Shown here in pieces: positions 1 through 9,388 of a DNA stretch of 64,000 nucleotides. Origin of the DNA: UBA4417 sp031550085. Lineage in GTDB: Bacteria > Bacteroidota > Bacteroidia > Bacteroidales > UBA4417. Made by a program: the position numbers and the translations under genes. Below the pieces are notes generated by a model that saw only the letters and a list, made by a program, of their open reading frames with translations, had not been told where the DNA came from and ran no database searches. Numbering within the stretch: the stretch's first letter is position 1; every line of letters starts with the position of its first letter. The stretch spans positions 51,375 through 115,374 of the forward strand of contig JAVBOY010000018.1 of the NCBI GenBank assembly GCA_031550085.1, in the 5' to 3' direction.

Positions 1-2106
1 GGCATCTTGTTTTTCCTGCAACCCCGGCAAGTCTTCTTTCTTCGAATTTTGAGTTTGTTCTGCCAATTTTTTCTGGTCTTCTGCCAACTTATCCGCCTGA
101 TCAATGGCTTGCTGTAATTTCTTTTCAACTTCCAACTGTTTGAAAAGCTGTAAATCGCGATCCAATTGTTTCTCAATATCCTCGTTCGAGAGTTTCATTT
201 GGTCCAACGTTTGCTGAATTTTGTTCTTATCGATTTGCTCCAACAACTTCTGAAGTTCTTCCACCATTTTCTTCATCTCATCCGGAAGAACATCATTGAA
301 AAGTTTTTCCAATTGCTCTTGCTTTTCCCGGATCGATTCGGAAAATTCATTGTATTGTTCCTGTTTCAAATTCTTTTCCGTATTTTCTTTCTTAATTTCC
401 TCCACTTGTTGCTGCAAATTTCGCTGCTTCTCCATCATGGTTTGAATCTGCTGCTTTTCCTGCCACCCTACTTCTTTCTTTTCAACCATCTTTTTGGTCA
501 TATCATCCACTTGTTTCTGCAATTGACGAGCCTGTTTAATGGCAGAAGTCATCTTCTCTTTCATATCATCTGCTTTCTTACCATCCTCTGCCTGCAATTC
601 TTCCAGAGTAGGTATTTTGAAAATCTGTTTTTGTGATCGTGCCGACTTTGCCCCCATGACTCCATCGTTATCCCAAACTTCAAAGTAATACTCGATCTCA
701 TCGCCGGGTTGAACAAGTAAGGTGCCCATATCCATGTAATAGTAAAAAGTTTGGGCCAATACTTTCGGGTCCATGGAAACATCTTTCGACTTCAATTCCG
801 GTTTAATCAATAAAGTATCTTTTTTCTTAACCAAATAATTGAACGTTAAGCGGCTAAATCCATAGTCATCCTTAATTTGTCCGTTAAAATAAAGGCGGTT
901 ATCGTAAATCGAATCCCGTTGCTCCGTAACCGAAATGCTGGGAAATAAATCCGGGATGACGGTAATGCCATAGCTTAAAGAATCTTTATTTGCAAAATAA
1001 GCGTTTTTAATTCCAACACGATATTCGGAGTTTGCGAGGAGCTTGGTTGTATAGGTAAACACATTGGATTGATTTTTTCGCAAAGCTTGTTCTGTAGCAT
1101 TCAAACGGAAATTCACCTCATCCACATCCCGTGTATAAAACATCCAAGTTAAGACCGTGCCGGCAGGAATTGTCAAATCTCCGGTGTTTTCAAACATTTC
1201 GGTCTTACGTTGCAAATAAGCTGGAAAAACCGCTTGCACGGCAAAAGACAGCATGGTTGGTTTGGGTAAAACCATGATTTGGTACTCTTTCGAAATAAAG
1301 TCGTGGGCCCGGATCACAAACTTCGTATGTTGCTGCAAGTTTTTAATCGTGTAATTAAACTTAACAACATTTTCCTTATCCATTTTATATTGGGCACCTC
1401 CCACTTCAATCATCAATTGGTCAGGAATTTCTTTCCCCGTCAATTTCACATTGAGGGTGAAATCGGTTTGCTGCACCGCTTTTAAGTCCGGATTCAAAAT
1501 CTCAAGTTGAAAGGGAGCCGGACGTTCAAAAACTTCATCATGGCGCACAATCCGTTTTGTAGGCTCCGTGACCAACGATGGGGCAACAACCAACGTTAAT
1601 AAGATCAATAAAACCGGAGGCAGTGCATATGGCAAATATTTCCGGTTCTTTTTCAAATCGATGGCAGATGCAAAAGGAACAGGGGTTAATTTTGCAATTT
1701 TTTGATCAATCGATGCTTCCAGTAAATCCGTAGTTTCACTTGCTTGATCATTCAGTTGCTGAAGTTGCAGTGTATTCAAAAGTGAATCTTTTACTTCGGC
1801 AAAATGGGTTCCTATAATTTTTGCTGCCTGCTCGTAAGAAATGATTTTTCCAAAACGCGTTAATTGAGTAATGGGTACAACAATGTAGCGCCCCAAAACA
1901 AAAATAGCTATTCCCAAAAATGTATAAAAGAATGCTGTGCGGGTCCTGGTATCAAACCAAGAATAATATTCCAACACATTCAAAATTATAAAAGCCAGCC
2001 CTAATAAAGCAACACAATACAAGGCTCCCTTTATAAGGCGGTTTTTATAGTATTTCCGAATAAACTCATCAATCTTACGAATAAGACCCAAATAAGCTGT
2101 TCCCAT
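1..2106 (-). CDS. DUF4175-type membrane-anchored coiled-coil protein, C-terminus beyond window
   Basis: The reading frame is open from an ATG at 2106 down to base 1, giving 702 codons, and the protein continues past the window edge. The N-terminus has two hydrophobic segments (about residues 28-45 and 55-75), and a third lies near residue 160 (LPYALPPVLLILLTLVVAP). A long Ig/beta-like region follows. From about residue 480 the protein becomes highly charged and Gln/Lys/Glu-rich with coiled-coil character. This layout matches the large DUF4175 proteins of Bacteroidota, usually over 1000 residues, whose function is unknown. It was assigned by architecture and composition only. A TACTTTTG promoter element lies about 50 bp upstream. 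Confidence 0.75.
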   Translation of the reverse strand, partial: MGTAYLGLIRKIDEFIRKYYKNRLIKGALYCVALLGLAFIILNVLEYYSWFDTRTRTAFFYTFLGIAIFVLGRYIVVPITQLTRFGKIISYEQAAKIIGTHFAEVKDSLLNTLQLQQLNDQASETTDLLEASIDQKIAKLTPVPFASAIDLKKNRKYLPYALPPVLLILLTLVVAPSLVTEPTKRIVRHDEVFERPAPFQLEILNPDLKAVQQTDFTLNVKLTGKEIPDQLMIEVGGAQYKMDKENVVKFNYTIKNLQQHTKFVIRAHDFISKEYQIMVLPKPTMLSFAVQAVFPAYLQRKTEMFENTGDLTIPAGTVLTWMFYTRDVDEVNFRLNATEQALRKNQSNVFTYTTKLLANSEYRVGIKNAYFANKDSLSYGITVIPDLFPSISVTEQRDSIYDNRLYFNGQIKDDYGFSRLTFNYLVKKKDTLLIKPELKSKDVSMDPKVLAQTFYYYMDMGTLLVQPGDEIEYYFEVWDNDGVMGAKSARSQKQIFKIPTLEELQAEDGKKADDMKEKMTSAIKQARQLQKQVDDMTKKMVEKKEVGWQEKQQIQTMMEKQRNLQQQVEEIKKENTEKNLKQEQYNEFSESIREKQEQLEKLFNDVLPDEMKKMVEELQKLLEQIDKNKIQQTLDQMKLSNEDIEKQLDRDLQLFKQLEVEKKLQQAIDQADKLAEDQKKLAEQTQNSKKEDLPGLQEKQDA

Positions 2107-2152
2107 ACTGTTAATCGTTTTTAGATTGCCTGTTACACAGATTCCAAACTTG

Positions 2153-2160
2153 CAAAAGTA
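2153..2160 (-). promoter_or_regulatory. -7 promoter element for the DUF4175 gene
   Basis: TACTTTTG on the minus strand matches the Bacteroidota -7 consensus TAnnTTTG. It lies 46 bp before the ATG. No convincing -33 TTTG is visible at the usual spacing. Confidence 0.5.
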
Positions 2161-2334
2161 CTAAATAGTGCAGCATGCTCCATTAGATTTTATAATAGTT
2201 TATGTCTCAAAGGAAGGTTTGAAACAATTCTCTCGAAAAAAACAAACATCAAGGAGCTTTTTTTGTTGCAGCTCAACCCCAAAAGGCGTTTCTTGATTTG
2301 AAAATTGCTTTACAGCCAACTCAAAAAAGATCAG

Positions 2335-2342
2335 TACCTTTG
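2335..2342 (+). promoter_or_regulatory. -7 promoter element for rmlA
   Basis: TACCTTTG fits TAnnTTTG and lies 112 bp upstream of the rmlA ATG. The 348-bp gap between the divergent neighbours (2107-2454) holds this element, the opposing one at 2153, and no convincing gene. Confidence 0.5.
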
Positions 2343-2454
2343 CAAGGCATAGAACATTTTTTTTTAACGCCTGGCTCGTAACGTGTTTCTTATCAATCAT
2401 TCTTGGTAGTGTTTACTCGTTATCCGCCACAAGAACTCATTAAAACTCGAGTTT

Positions 2455-3321
2455 ATGAAAGGAATCGTTTTGGCCGGAGGATCGGGTAGTCGTCTACATC
2501 CCATTACTTTAGCCATCAGCAAGCAGTTGATGCCAATTTATGATAAACCGATGGTTTATTACCCGCTTTCGGTTTTGATGATGGCTGGTATCCGGGATAT
2601 TTTAATTATCAGCACACCCCAGGACCTGCCAGGATTCAAACGCTTATTGGGAAGCGGTGAAAATATCGGTTGTAATTTCTCTTACGCCGAGCAAGCGGTT
2701 CCTAACGGATTGGCGCAAGCTTTTGTAATTGGTGAAAATTTTATTGGAAATGATTCGTGTGCATTGGTTTTGGGTGACAATATTTTCTATGGAACCGGTC
2801 TATCGGAATTACTCCAAACGTGTAACAATCCAATCGGTGGAACCATATTTGCATACCATGTTTCCGATCCAGAGCGATATGGTGTTGTGGAATTTGATAA
2901 AAGCAACCGCGCCATTTCGATTGAAGAAAAACCCAAAGTCCCCAAATCGAATTATGCCGTACCCGGATTATATTTTTACGATAATTCGGTGGTGAATGTG
3001 GCAAAAAACATTCAGCCTTCAGCACGGGGTGAATATGAAATTACCGATGTAAACCGCCATTATCTGGAATCCGGAAAATTAAAAGTTGCTACGTTGAGTC
3101 GTGGAACTGCTTGGTTGGACACCGGCACATTCGAATCCCTGCTGCAAGCATCACAATTTGTACAAGTAATCGAAGATCGCCAAGGTTTAAAAATCGGATG
3201 TATCGAAGAAGTTGCCTGGCGCATGAAATTCATCAGCAGTTCGCAACTGGAACAAATTGCCCAGCCATTACTCAAAAGCGGTTACGGCCAATATTTATTA
3301 AACCTTCTCAAACACGCCTAA
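2455..3321 (+). CDS. rmlA: glucose-1-phosphate thymidylyltransferase
   Basis: RmlA (RfbA) joins dTTP and glucose-1-phosphate to make dTDP-glucose, the first step to dTDP-rhamnose and related surface sugars. At 288 residues it has the usual family length. The N-terminal nucleotide-binding signature GGSGSRLHPIT spans residues 8-18 and is followed by the K23-Q-L-M-P segment. LGDNIFYG at 106-113 is the sugar-nucleotide loop, and EYEITDVNRHYL lies in the C-terminal half. rmlB, rmlC and rmlD are not in this window, so the rest of the pathway must lie elsewhere. The polyprenyl synthetase gene starts 31 bp downstream and may be co-transcribed. Confidence 0.95.
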   Translation: MKGIVLAGGSGSRLHPITLAISKQLMPIYDKPMVYYPLSVLMMAGIRDILIISTPQDLPGFKRLLGSGENIGCNFSYAEQAVPNGLAQAFVIGENFIGNDSCALVLGDNIFYGTGLSELLQTCNNPIGGTIFAYHVSDPERYGVVEFDKSNRAISIEEKPKVPKSNYAVPGLYFYDNSVVNVAKNIQPSARGEYEITDVNRHYLESGKLKVATLSRGTAWLDTGTFESLLQASQFVQVIEDRQGLKIGCIEEVAWRMKFISSSQLEQIAQPLLKSGYGQYLLNLLKHA

Positions 3322-3352
3322 TCAATTTTATTCATTTGCTTGATTGCTTTTT

Positions 3353-4324
3353 ATGGAACGGATTCATTTTTTACAAGAAAAAATAGAACATGCTTTTGCG
3401 AACCTTCGCTTTCCGGAAAGCCCCAAAGAGTTGTTCCTACCCATGAGTTACACACTTGATTCCGGAGGAAAGCGTATACGCCCTTTGCTGGTTTTATTGG
3501 GATGCGATTTGTTCAACGGGAATTTAGATGAAGCAATTCATCCGGCGATCGGGATTGAACTGTTCCACAATTTCACATTGTTGCACGACGATATTATGGA
3601 CAATGCGCCATTGCGCCGTGGGAAAGAAACCGTTTACAAAAAATGGGATGCCAACACAGCCATTTTGTCCGGCGATGGGTTGTTTGCACTTGCCAATCTC
3701 TATTTATTGAAAACAAATCAAACTCTCGTTGGGGAAATTTTGGAATTATATAGTCAAACAGGATTAGAAGTTTGCGAAGGGCAGCAATATGATATGAACT
3801 TTGAATCCTGTGACCAAGTATCGATTGGAGAATACATGGAAATGATCCGCCTGAAAACAGCCGTACTATTGGCATGTAGTTTAAAAATCGGTGCAATCAT
3901 CGCAAAAGCTCCGTCCGCTGATGCAAATGCCTTATACAATTTCGGATTAAATTTAGGGTTGGCTTTTCAATTACAAGATGACTGGTTGGATATATTTAGC
4001 AAAGAAGAAAAATTTGGGAAAACTTGCGGTGGCGATATCCTTTCTTGCAAAAAAACATTTCTGTATCTGAAATCTCTTGAATTATTGGGCGAAAACGCCG
4101 CACCTTTCCAAAAACTTTACAACGACACAACCTTGGAGAATTCTCAAAAAATAGCAGAAGTCAAAAAAATATACTCTCAATTAAACATTGACGAAATCGC
4201 GCTCCATGAAAGCGACATTTTTTATACAACGGCCCTCGATTTTTTCGCGCAAATTAACAAGACAGAAACAGAAAAATCTGCACTTTTGTTGGTTGTAAGA
4301 AATTTAATGAAACGCGAAAACTAA
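3353..4324 (+). CDS. polyprenyl synthetase family protein (short-chain trans-prenyl diphosphate synthase)
   Basis: This enzyme condenses isopentenyl diphosphate onto allylic diphosphates in the cytosol. Both Mg-binding aspartate motifs are intact: DDIMD at residues 79-83 and DDWLD at 209-213. The GGKRIRP substrate motif is at 38-44. F74, five residues before the first motif, resembles the chain-length gate of geranylgeranyl-type enzymes, so a C15-C20 product is likely; that is inference. The first ATG is at 3353; an upstream TTG is less likely. The protein has 323 residues. It sits between rmlA and a secreted hydrolase gene, all on the plus strand with short gaps. Confidence 0.9.
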   Translation: MERIHFLQEKIEHAFANLRFPESPKELFLPMSYTLDSGGKRIRPLLVLLGCDLFNGNLDEAIHPAIGIELFHNFTLLHDDIMDNAPLRRGKETVYKKWDANTAILSGDGLFALANLYLLKTNQTLVGEILELYSQTGLEVCEGQQYDMNFESCDQVSIGEYMEMIRLKTAVLLACSLKIGAIIAKAPSADANALYNFGLNLGLAFQLQDDWLDIFSKEEKFGKTCGGDILSCKKTFLYLKSLELLGENAAPFQKLYNDTTLENSQKIAEVKKIYSQLNIDEIALHESDIFYTTALDFFAQINKTETEKSALLLVVRNLMKREN

Positions 4325-4345
4325 CGCCTGCAACTTTCTAAGCAT

Positions 4346-5377
4346 ATGAAAACATTTAAATTCCTTCCCTTTACCCTTTTTATCCTTCTGTGCTTCGCAA
4401 AGGTGCAAGCACAAGAAAAACAGCAATACAAAGCAGCTGTAATTGCTTTTTACAACCTTGAAAATTTGTATGACACCATCAACGATCCGAAAATCAACGA
4501 CGAAGAGTTCTTGCCGAATGGCCTGAACGGATGGAATACCGAAAAGTATACCCAAAAGCTCAAACACATGTCGGAAGCCATTTCACAGATTGGTGATGAA
4601 ATTCTAAAGGGCGGCCCGACCCTATTGGGTGTTTCGGAAATTGAAAACCAAGGTGTATTGGAAGATTTGATTGCCATGCCGGCATTGAAAAATTCAGGGT
4701 ACGGAATTGTACATTTTGATTCACCTGACCGCCGGGGAGTTGATGTGGCCTTACTGTACCGTAAAAAAGACTTTACGGTCATCCATGCGACATCCTCATT
4801 TTTAGGAATGCCTGGGCAACCCAATTGGCGCACACGCGACCAATTAACTGTTACGGGAATTTTAGACGGCGATACCATCAGCGTGGTTGTCAACCACTGG
4901 CCATCACGGGGAAATGGCGCCGAATATCGTGCGGAAGCAGCAAAACTGTCTCGTCACATTGCCGATTCCTTGTATACCACCAGCGCAACAGCAAAGTTTT
5001 TTATCATGGGCGACTTGAATGACGATCCGGTTGATCCCAGCGTTTACAAAATACTGGGTGCAAAAGGAAAGGAAAAACAAGTTGACGCGAAAGGTCTTTT
5101 CAATCCCATGTGGCAATTATTTAAAAATGGAATCGGATCATTGGCCTACCGCGATTCGTGGAATTTATTCGATCAGATTATTATTTCCAAACCGCTTTTG
5201 GATAAAAAACCGGGTTCATGGCATTTACACAAAACATATGTGTTCAATCGCCCGTTTTTACTTAATCAAGACGGACAATACAAAGGGTATCCGCATCGCA
5301 CCTTTGTTTCCGGTGCATGGACCAACGGCTACAGCGATCACCTGCCGGTATATACCATTATCGTAAAAGGCAAATAA
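4346..5377 (+). CDS. secreted endonuclease/exonuclease/phosphatase (EEP) family protein
   Basis: The 343-residue protein starts with a signal peptide (residues 1-22, cleavage near VQA-QEK). Its body matches the EEP (DNase I-like) fold: AFYNLENLYD near the N-terminus with the metal-binding Asn and Glu, SEIENQG, VNHWPSRG, GDLNDDP, and SDHLPVY close to the end with the catalytic His. Exported Bacteroidota members act on extracellular DNA or other phosphodiesters, but the substrate cannot be read from the sequence. A strong hairpin terminator at 5404-5441 separates it from the convergent gpmA. Confidence 0.85.
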   Translation: MKTFKFLPFTLFILLCFAKVQAQEKQQYKAAVIAFYNLENLYDTINDPKINDEEFLPNGLNGWNTEKYTQKLKHMSEAISQIGDEILKGGPTLLGVSEIENQGVLEDLIAMPALKNSGYGIVHFDSPDRRGVDVALLYRKKDFTVIHATSSFLGMPGQPNWRTRDQLTVTGILDGDTISVVVNHWPSRGNGAEYRAEAAKLSRHIADSLYTTSATAKFFIMGDLNDDPVDPSVYKILGAKGKEKQVDAKGLFNPMWQLFKNGIGSLAYRDSWNLFDQIIISKPLLDKKPGSWHLHKTYVFNRPFLLNQDGQYKGYPHRTFVSGAWTNGYSDHLPVYTIIVKGK

Positions 5378-5403
5378 ATCCCTGTTGGTCATAAACTACT
5401 AGA

Positions 5404-5441
5404 AAAAAGCCTGGCAAACTTCTAAAATTGCCAGGCTTTTT
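5404..5441. terminator. bidirectional intrinsic terminator
   Basis: A perfect 14-bp inverted repeat (5404-5417 with 5428-5441) has a GC core AGCCTGGCAA and A/T flanks on both sides. It can therefore end both the EEP gene and the convergent gpmA. Confidence 0.9.
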
Positions 5442-5460
5442 CATTTGAAAAACAGATACT

Positions 5461-6204
5461 TTACTTTGCCTTCCCTTGGTTGGCAACTTCTTCCATCAAC
5501 TTTTTGATCACTTCCGGATCCCCTAAAAAGTAATCTTTTTGCAAATTGAGGTTGTCATCAAACTCAAACACATAAGGAATCCCGGTAGGTAAATTCAAGT
5601 TCACAATGGCTTCATCGGAAATTCCTTTCAAATACTTGATGACCGCACGCAAGCTATTTCCATGTGCAGCTACCAAAACCTGATCGTATTTTTTTAACGA
5701 TTCCCGAATGTTGTTTTCCCAATAAGGAACCATCCGTTCAACCGTATCTTTCAACGCTTCGGTAAGCGGCGCGTCTTCTCCGATTTCCTTGTAACGCTGA
5801 TCCAAACGCGGGTTGCGCGGATCGGTTTCTTCCAAAGGTTGTGGCGGAATATCATAACTCCGGCGCCAGACTTTCACTTGTTCGTCCCCGAATTTCGCCG
5901 CCGTTTCGGCTTTGTTCAAACCTTGCAAATTTCCATAATGCTTTTCGTTCAGGCGCCAGCTTTTTTCCACAGGAATCCACATCAAATCCATTTCTTCCAA
6001 AATAAAGTTTAAGGTTTTGATTGCACGCTTGAGGTACGATGTATAAGCCAACGAGAAGTTGAAGCCGTTTTGTTTTAACACCTTACCGGCCTCGCAGGCT
6101 TCGTTACAGCCTTTTTCGGTAAGATCCACATCCGTCCAGCCGGTGAAGCGATTTTCTTGATTCCAAACACTTTCGCCATGACGTACCAATACTAATTTTT
6201 TCAT
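5461..6204 (-). CDS. gpmA: 2,3-bisphosphoglycerate-dependent phosphoglycerate mutase
   Basis: GpmA interconverts 3- and 2-phosphoglycerate in glycolysis and gluconeogenesis. The 247-residue protein has the family length. Its N-terminus reads LVRHGESVW, with H9 as the phospho-histidine acceptor. NRFTGWTDVDLTEKG follows, then LNEKHYGNLQGLNK with the catalytic Glu region, and AAHGNSLRAVIKYL with the second active-site His. It is transcribed alone from a TACTTTTG promoter and ends at the shared terminator at 5404-5441. Confidence 0.96.
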   Translation of the reverse strand: MKKLVLVRHGESVWNQENRFTGWTDVDLTEKGCNEACEAGKVLKQNGFNFSLAYTSYLKRAIKTLNFILEEMDLMWIPVEKSWRLNEKHYGNLQGLNKAETAAKFGDEQVKVWRRSYDIPPQPLEETDPRNPRLDQRYKEIGEDAPLTEALKDTVERMVPYWENNIRESLKKYDQVLVAAHGNSLRAVIKYLKGISDEAIVNLNLPTGIPYVFEFDDNLNLQKDYFLGDPEVIKKLMEEVANQGKAK

Positions 6205-6320
6205 TTCCTATTTTTTTAAAATTATACAGACAATACTTATGAAGTGTAACTTTTATACGAATTCAAAATCTAACAACGGATCGTTCTTTTTTGTTATACT
6301 CCGATTTGCTCCAATAATGG

Positions 6321-6328
6321 CAAAAGTA
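6321..6328 (-). promoter_or_regulatory. -7 promoter element for gpmA
   Basis: TACTTTTG on the minus strand fits TAnnTTTG. A TCTG lies 18 bp further upstream as a weak -33 box. The leader to the gpmA ATG would be about 110 bases. Confidence 0.55.
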
Positions 6329-6471
6329 CTAAGATTTTCATTGTGGCAGAATACATCGATTTATCTTGAATTTTTTCTTGAAATCACTCACAAAAAGCTA
6401 TAAATTTTGAAATCATTGCTATCTATTTTCGACCCTTGCGCGTTTTTTCTCAACTATTTAGATTCATTTTC

Positions 6472-9318
6472 ATGAAAAAAATCTTTTTCCCTTTTTTCTT
6501 CCTCATTTTTGCAGTTATCTCTTCTACAGCCCAATCATTTCACTCCTTATCGGGAGTTGTCCGGGATTCCATTACGAATAACCCGGTTCTTGGCGCTACT
6601 GTTGTGTTAAAATCTGCACTCGATACAAACAGAATCGAAGGAGATTTAACCAATGGGAACGGATTTTTCCAATTCACCAACCTGCGCGGAAATTCTTATT
6701 TTTTACGGATTTCATTTATCGGATACAAACCGATATCCAGGCAGATTGTATTTAACAATAATCAATCTTTAAGTTTGGCACTGAAAATGCAACCCGAAGC
6801 GATCGAGCTTTCAGGAGTTGAAGTTAAAGGCGTATCGCTACAGGCAACACAACATGGAGATACCACACAGTACAATGCAGGTGCTGTAAAAATTCATGCC
6901 GATGCATCGGCCGAAGAATTGGTACAAAAGCTTCCGGGGGTAACCGTCGAAAATGGCCAGGTAAAAGCTCAGGGACAAGAAATCAAAAAAGTAAAAGTGG
7001 ATGGAAAAGAGTTCTTCGGATCGGACCCCTCGGTCGCCCTAAAAAATTTACCCGCCGATATGATTGAAAATGTTCAAGTCTTCGAGCAAGCAAGCGACCA
7101 GGCTCGTTTAACCGGGTTCGATGACGGGAACAGCGAGCGGATCATGAATATTATCACCAAAAGATTAAAACAAAACGGCTACTTCGGGAAAATTTATGCC
7201 GGTTACGGAACGGAAGATCGTTATTCGGCAGGGGCATCGGTAAATTACTTCAAAGGTTCGCACCGGATCACTTTTACCGGCCTTTTCAACAATGTCAATG
7301 TTTCGGAATTCGCATTGGACGACTTGTTGGGCGCCATTGGAAATTTTGGCGGCAGAGGCGGTGGCGGAATGCAATTTCGTATGCGAGGTGGATCCGGAAG
7401 TAATTTTTTGTTTCAACAAAGTGGAATAACAACTACCAATTCCGTGGGATTGCAATACAGCGATGAATGGAAAAAAGTAAAACTTTCGGGTAGTTATGCT
7501 TTCGACAACCGTAAGAACGAAACCGATCAAACATCAAACCAAGCCTGGTTTTCAACAACGGATGAAACCAAAAACTACCTGAATGATTATAACGGAACGA
7601 ATAACAATTTCAACCATCGCCTAAATTTTCGCTTGGAGTACGCGATCGACAGCATGAATACGCTTATTTTTTCGCCTCGGATCAGCTTTCAAAAAAATAA
7701 TTCTTCCTCATTTACAAATAGCTGGGAATACTTCCCCAGCGATACCATCAGCCAATCCATCCGGAACAACGAAGTGGACGGATCAGGATATAACTTTTCA
7801 GGAGACCTCTTTTATAGTCATAAGTTCAAGAAAAAAGGGCGTACTATTTCCATCAGCTTAAATCCGGGACAATCAAATCGCGATTCAAAAACGTTGCTTT
7901 CATCGGATGATTATTACTGGGCAATTTTGGATACAAACTTGATTCGTCAAAAAGGCACAGCTCCCACTCAATCAACCAATATAAACACAAACGTCTCATA
8001 TACCGAACCCATCGGGAAAAAAAGTTTATTACAATTCAACTATAGCTTGGGTTGGAGCCGGGATAAAGCAAATAAAAAAGTTTACGATTTGGACTCTATT
8101 ACCAGCGAGTATTCGAATTTGGTTCCGCTCCTGTCAAACGAATACGAAAGCCAATATACCACCCACCGTGTAGGCGGAGGATATCGTTACAATAACGGCA
8201 GATTGAATATAAACACCGGAATCAATTATCAATATGCCTTACTGGATGGCACTCAGACTTACCCGTTCGAATCAGAAATAGACAAAGATCCGTATACCAG
8301 TTGGTTGCCTAATTTGTGGATGGAATATAAAATATCGAAGGAAAAAAATATGCGTGTAAGCATGCGTACATCAACCAATGCGCCCTCGCTTACCCAATTG
8401 CAATCGGTAATCGACAATAGCAATCCCCAACTACTCACTACCGGAAATCCGGACCTCGACCAACAATACCGGATTTTTGCCATGGCAAATTATGCTTACA
8501 CCAACACGCTGAAATCCTCGAATTTATTTTTGTTTGCAAACGTGTCAAAAGTTCTTGATTACATCGGAAGCTCGACCTTCACACCCAATGTCGATACAAT
8601 CATAAACGGCTATCTGGTAAACAAAGGGCGCCGCATCACCCGGCCGGTTAATTTAGACGGATACTGGAGTTCAAATGTATTTGTAACCTACGGTTTCCCG
8701 CTAAAACCATTGAAAAGCACCATAAACCTGAACGTTGGAATGATGTACAGCCATGCACCCAGCCTGGTCAATTTCGAAAAAAACATTACCGATAATTACA
8801 CACCGGGCGCAAACCTTTCGATAAGCAGTAACATCAGCGAAAAAATTGATTTCACGTTATCTTACAGCGCCCAGTATAAAATTGGAACAACGACTTTGCA
8901 AACCGATCAGGACAATAATTTTTTAACGCAAATCGGCTCTCTAAAAACCAACTTTACTTTCTTTAAAACCTTTGTATGGCAAAATCAACTGTCATACCAA
9001 TATTACAGCGGCAACGACAATCTGCAAGATCCCGATTACCTGCTTTGGAACATGTCCATTGCAAAGAAGTTTCTGAAAGACAATCGTGCAGAACTTAAAA
9101 TAAGTGTTTTTGATATTTTAAACCAAAACCGCAATGTTTCGCATAACGTAAACGATCTGTATATCGAAGACAATGTGGGAAATGCCCTGAAACAGTATTT
9201 TATGCTAACCTTTACCTACAACTTGCGTAATTTCACGCCCCAACAAAATCAAGGGCAAGGAGAAGGCCCCCAACGCATGATGATGTTCGGACCCGGAGGA
9301 GGTGGCCCACCCCGATAG
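6472..9318 (+). CDS. TonB-dependent receptor-like outer-membrane beta-barrel protein
   Basis: The ATG at 6472 begins a clear signal peptide (KKIFFPFFFLIFAVISSTA) and is preferred over an upstream TTG. The 948-residue product carries an N-terminal carboxypeptidase-regulatory-like beta-sandwich (about residues 25-110, beginning SGVVRDSITNNPVLGATV). A plug-like domain follows (ASAEELVQKLPGVTV), and then a long beta-barrel of the OMP_b-brl_3 type. The last residues are Met/Gly/Pro-rich (FGPGGGGPPR) rather than ending in the usual aromatic residue. There is no SusD partner next door, so the substrate is unknown. The next gene encodes an Ig-like lipoprotein on the same strand. Confidence 0.85.
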   Translation: MKKIFFPFFFLIFAVISSTAQSFHSLSGVVRDSITNNPVLGATVVLKSALDTNRIEGDLTNGNGFFQFTNLRGNSYFLRISFIGYKPISRQIVFNNNQSLSLALKMQPEAIELSGVEVKGVSLQATQHGDTTQYNAGAVKIHADASAEELVQKLPGVTVENGQVKAQGQEIKKVKVDGKEFFGSDPSVALKNLPADMIENVQVFEQASDQARLTGFDDGNSERIMNIITKRLKQNGYFGKIYAGYGTEDRYSAGASVNYFKGSHRITFTGLFNNVNVSEFALDDLLGAIGNFGGRGGGGMQFRMRGGSGSNFLFQQSGITTTNSVGLQYSDEWKKVKLSGSYAFDNRKNETDQTSNQAWFSTTDETKNYLNDYNGTNNNFNHRLNFRLEYAIDSMNTLIFSPRISFQKNNSSSFTNSWEYFPSDTISQSIRNNEVDGSGYNFSGDLFYSHKFKKKGRTISISLNPGQSNRDSKTLLSSDDYYWAILDTNLIRQKGTAPTQSTNINTNVSYTEPIGKKSLLQFNYSLGWSRDKANKKVYDLDSITSEYSNLVPLLSNEYESQYTTHRVGGGYRYNNGRLNINTGINYQYALLDGTQTYPFESEIDKDPYTSWLPNLWMEYKISKEKNMRVSMRTSTNAPSLTQLQSVIDNSNPQLLTTGNPDLDQQYRIFAMANYAYTNTLKSSNLFLFANVSKVLDYIGSSTFTPNVDTIINGYLVNKGRRITRPVNLDGYWSSNVFVTYGFPLKPLKSTINLNVGMMYSHAPSLVNFEKNITDNYTPGANLSISSNISEKIDFTLSYSAQYKIGTTTLQTDQDNNFLTQIGSLKTNFTFFKTFVWQNQLSYQYYSGNDNLQDPDYLLWNMSIAKKFLKDNRAELKISVFDILNQNRNVSHNVNDLYIEDNVGNALKQYFMLTFTYNLRNFTPQQNQGQGEGPQRMMMFGPGGGGPPR

Positions 9319-9388
9319 TGAACTGGCTTTTCAAATGATCATAAATTCACTTTTTTTCCGACCTTTGCTGTTTGAAAGAAGTGAATTT

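Noticed and set aside
2200..2400. Minus-strand open frame of 66 codons between the DUF4175 gene and rmlA
   Set aside because: It covers the plus-strand -7 element of rmlA, has no family resemblance and no promoter or start context of its own.
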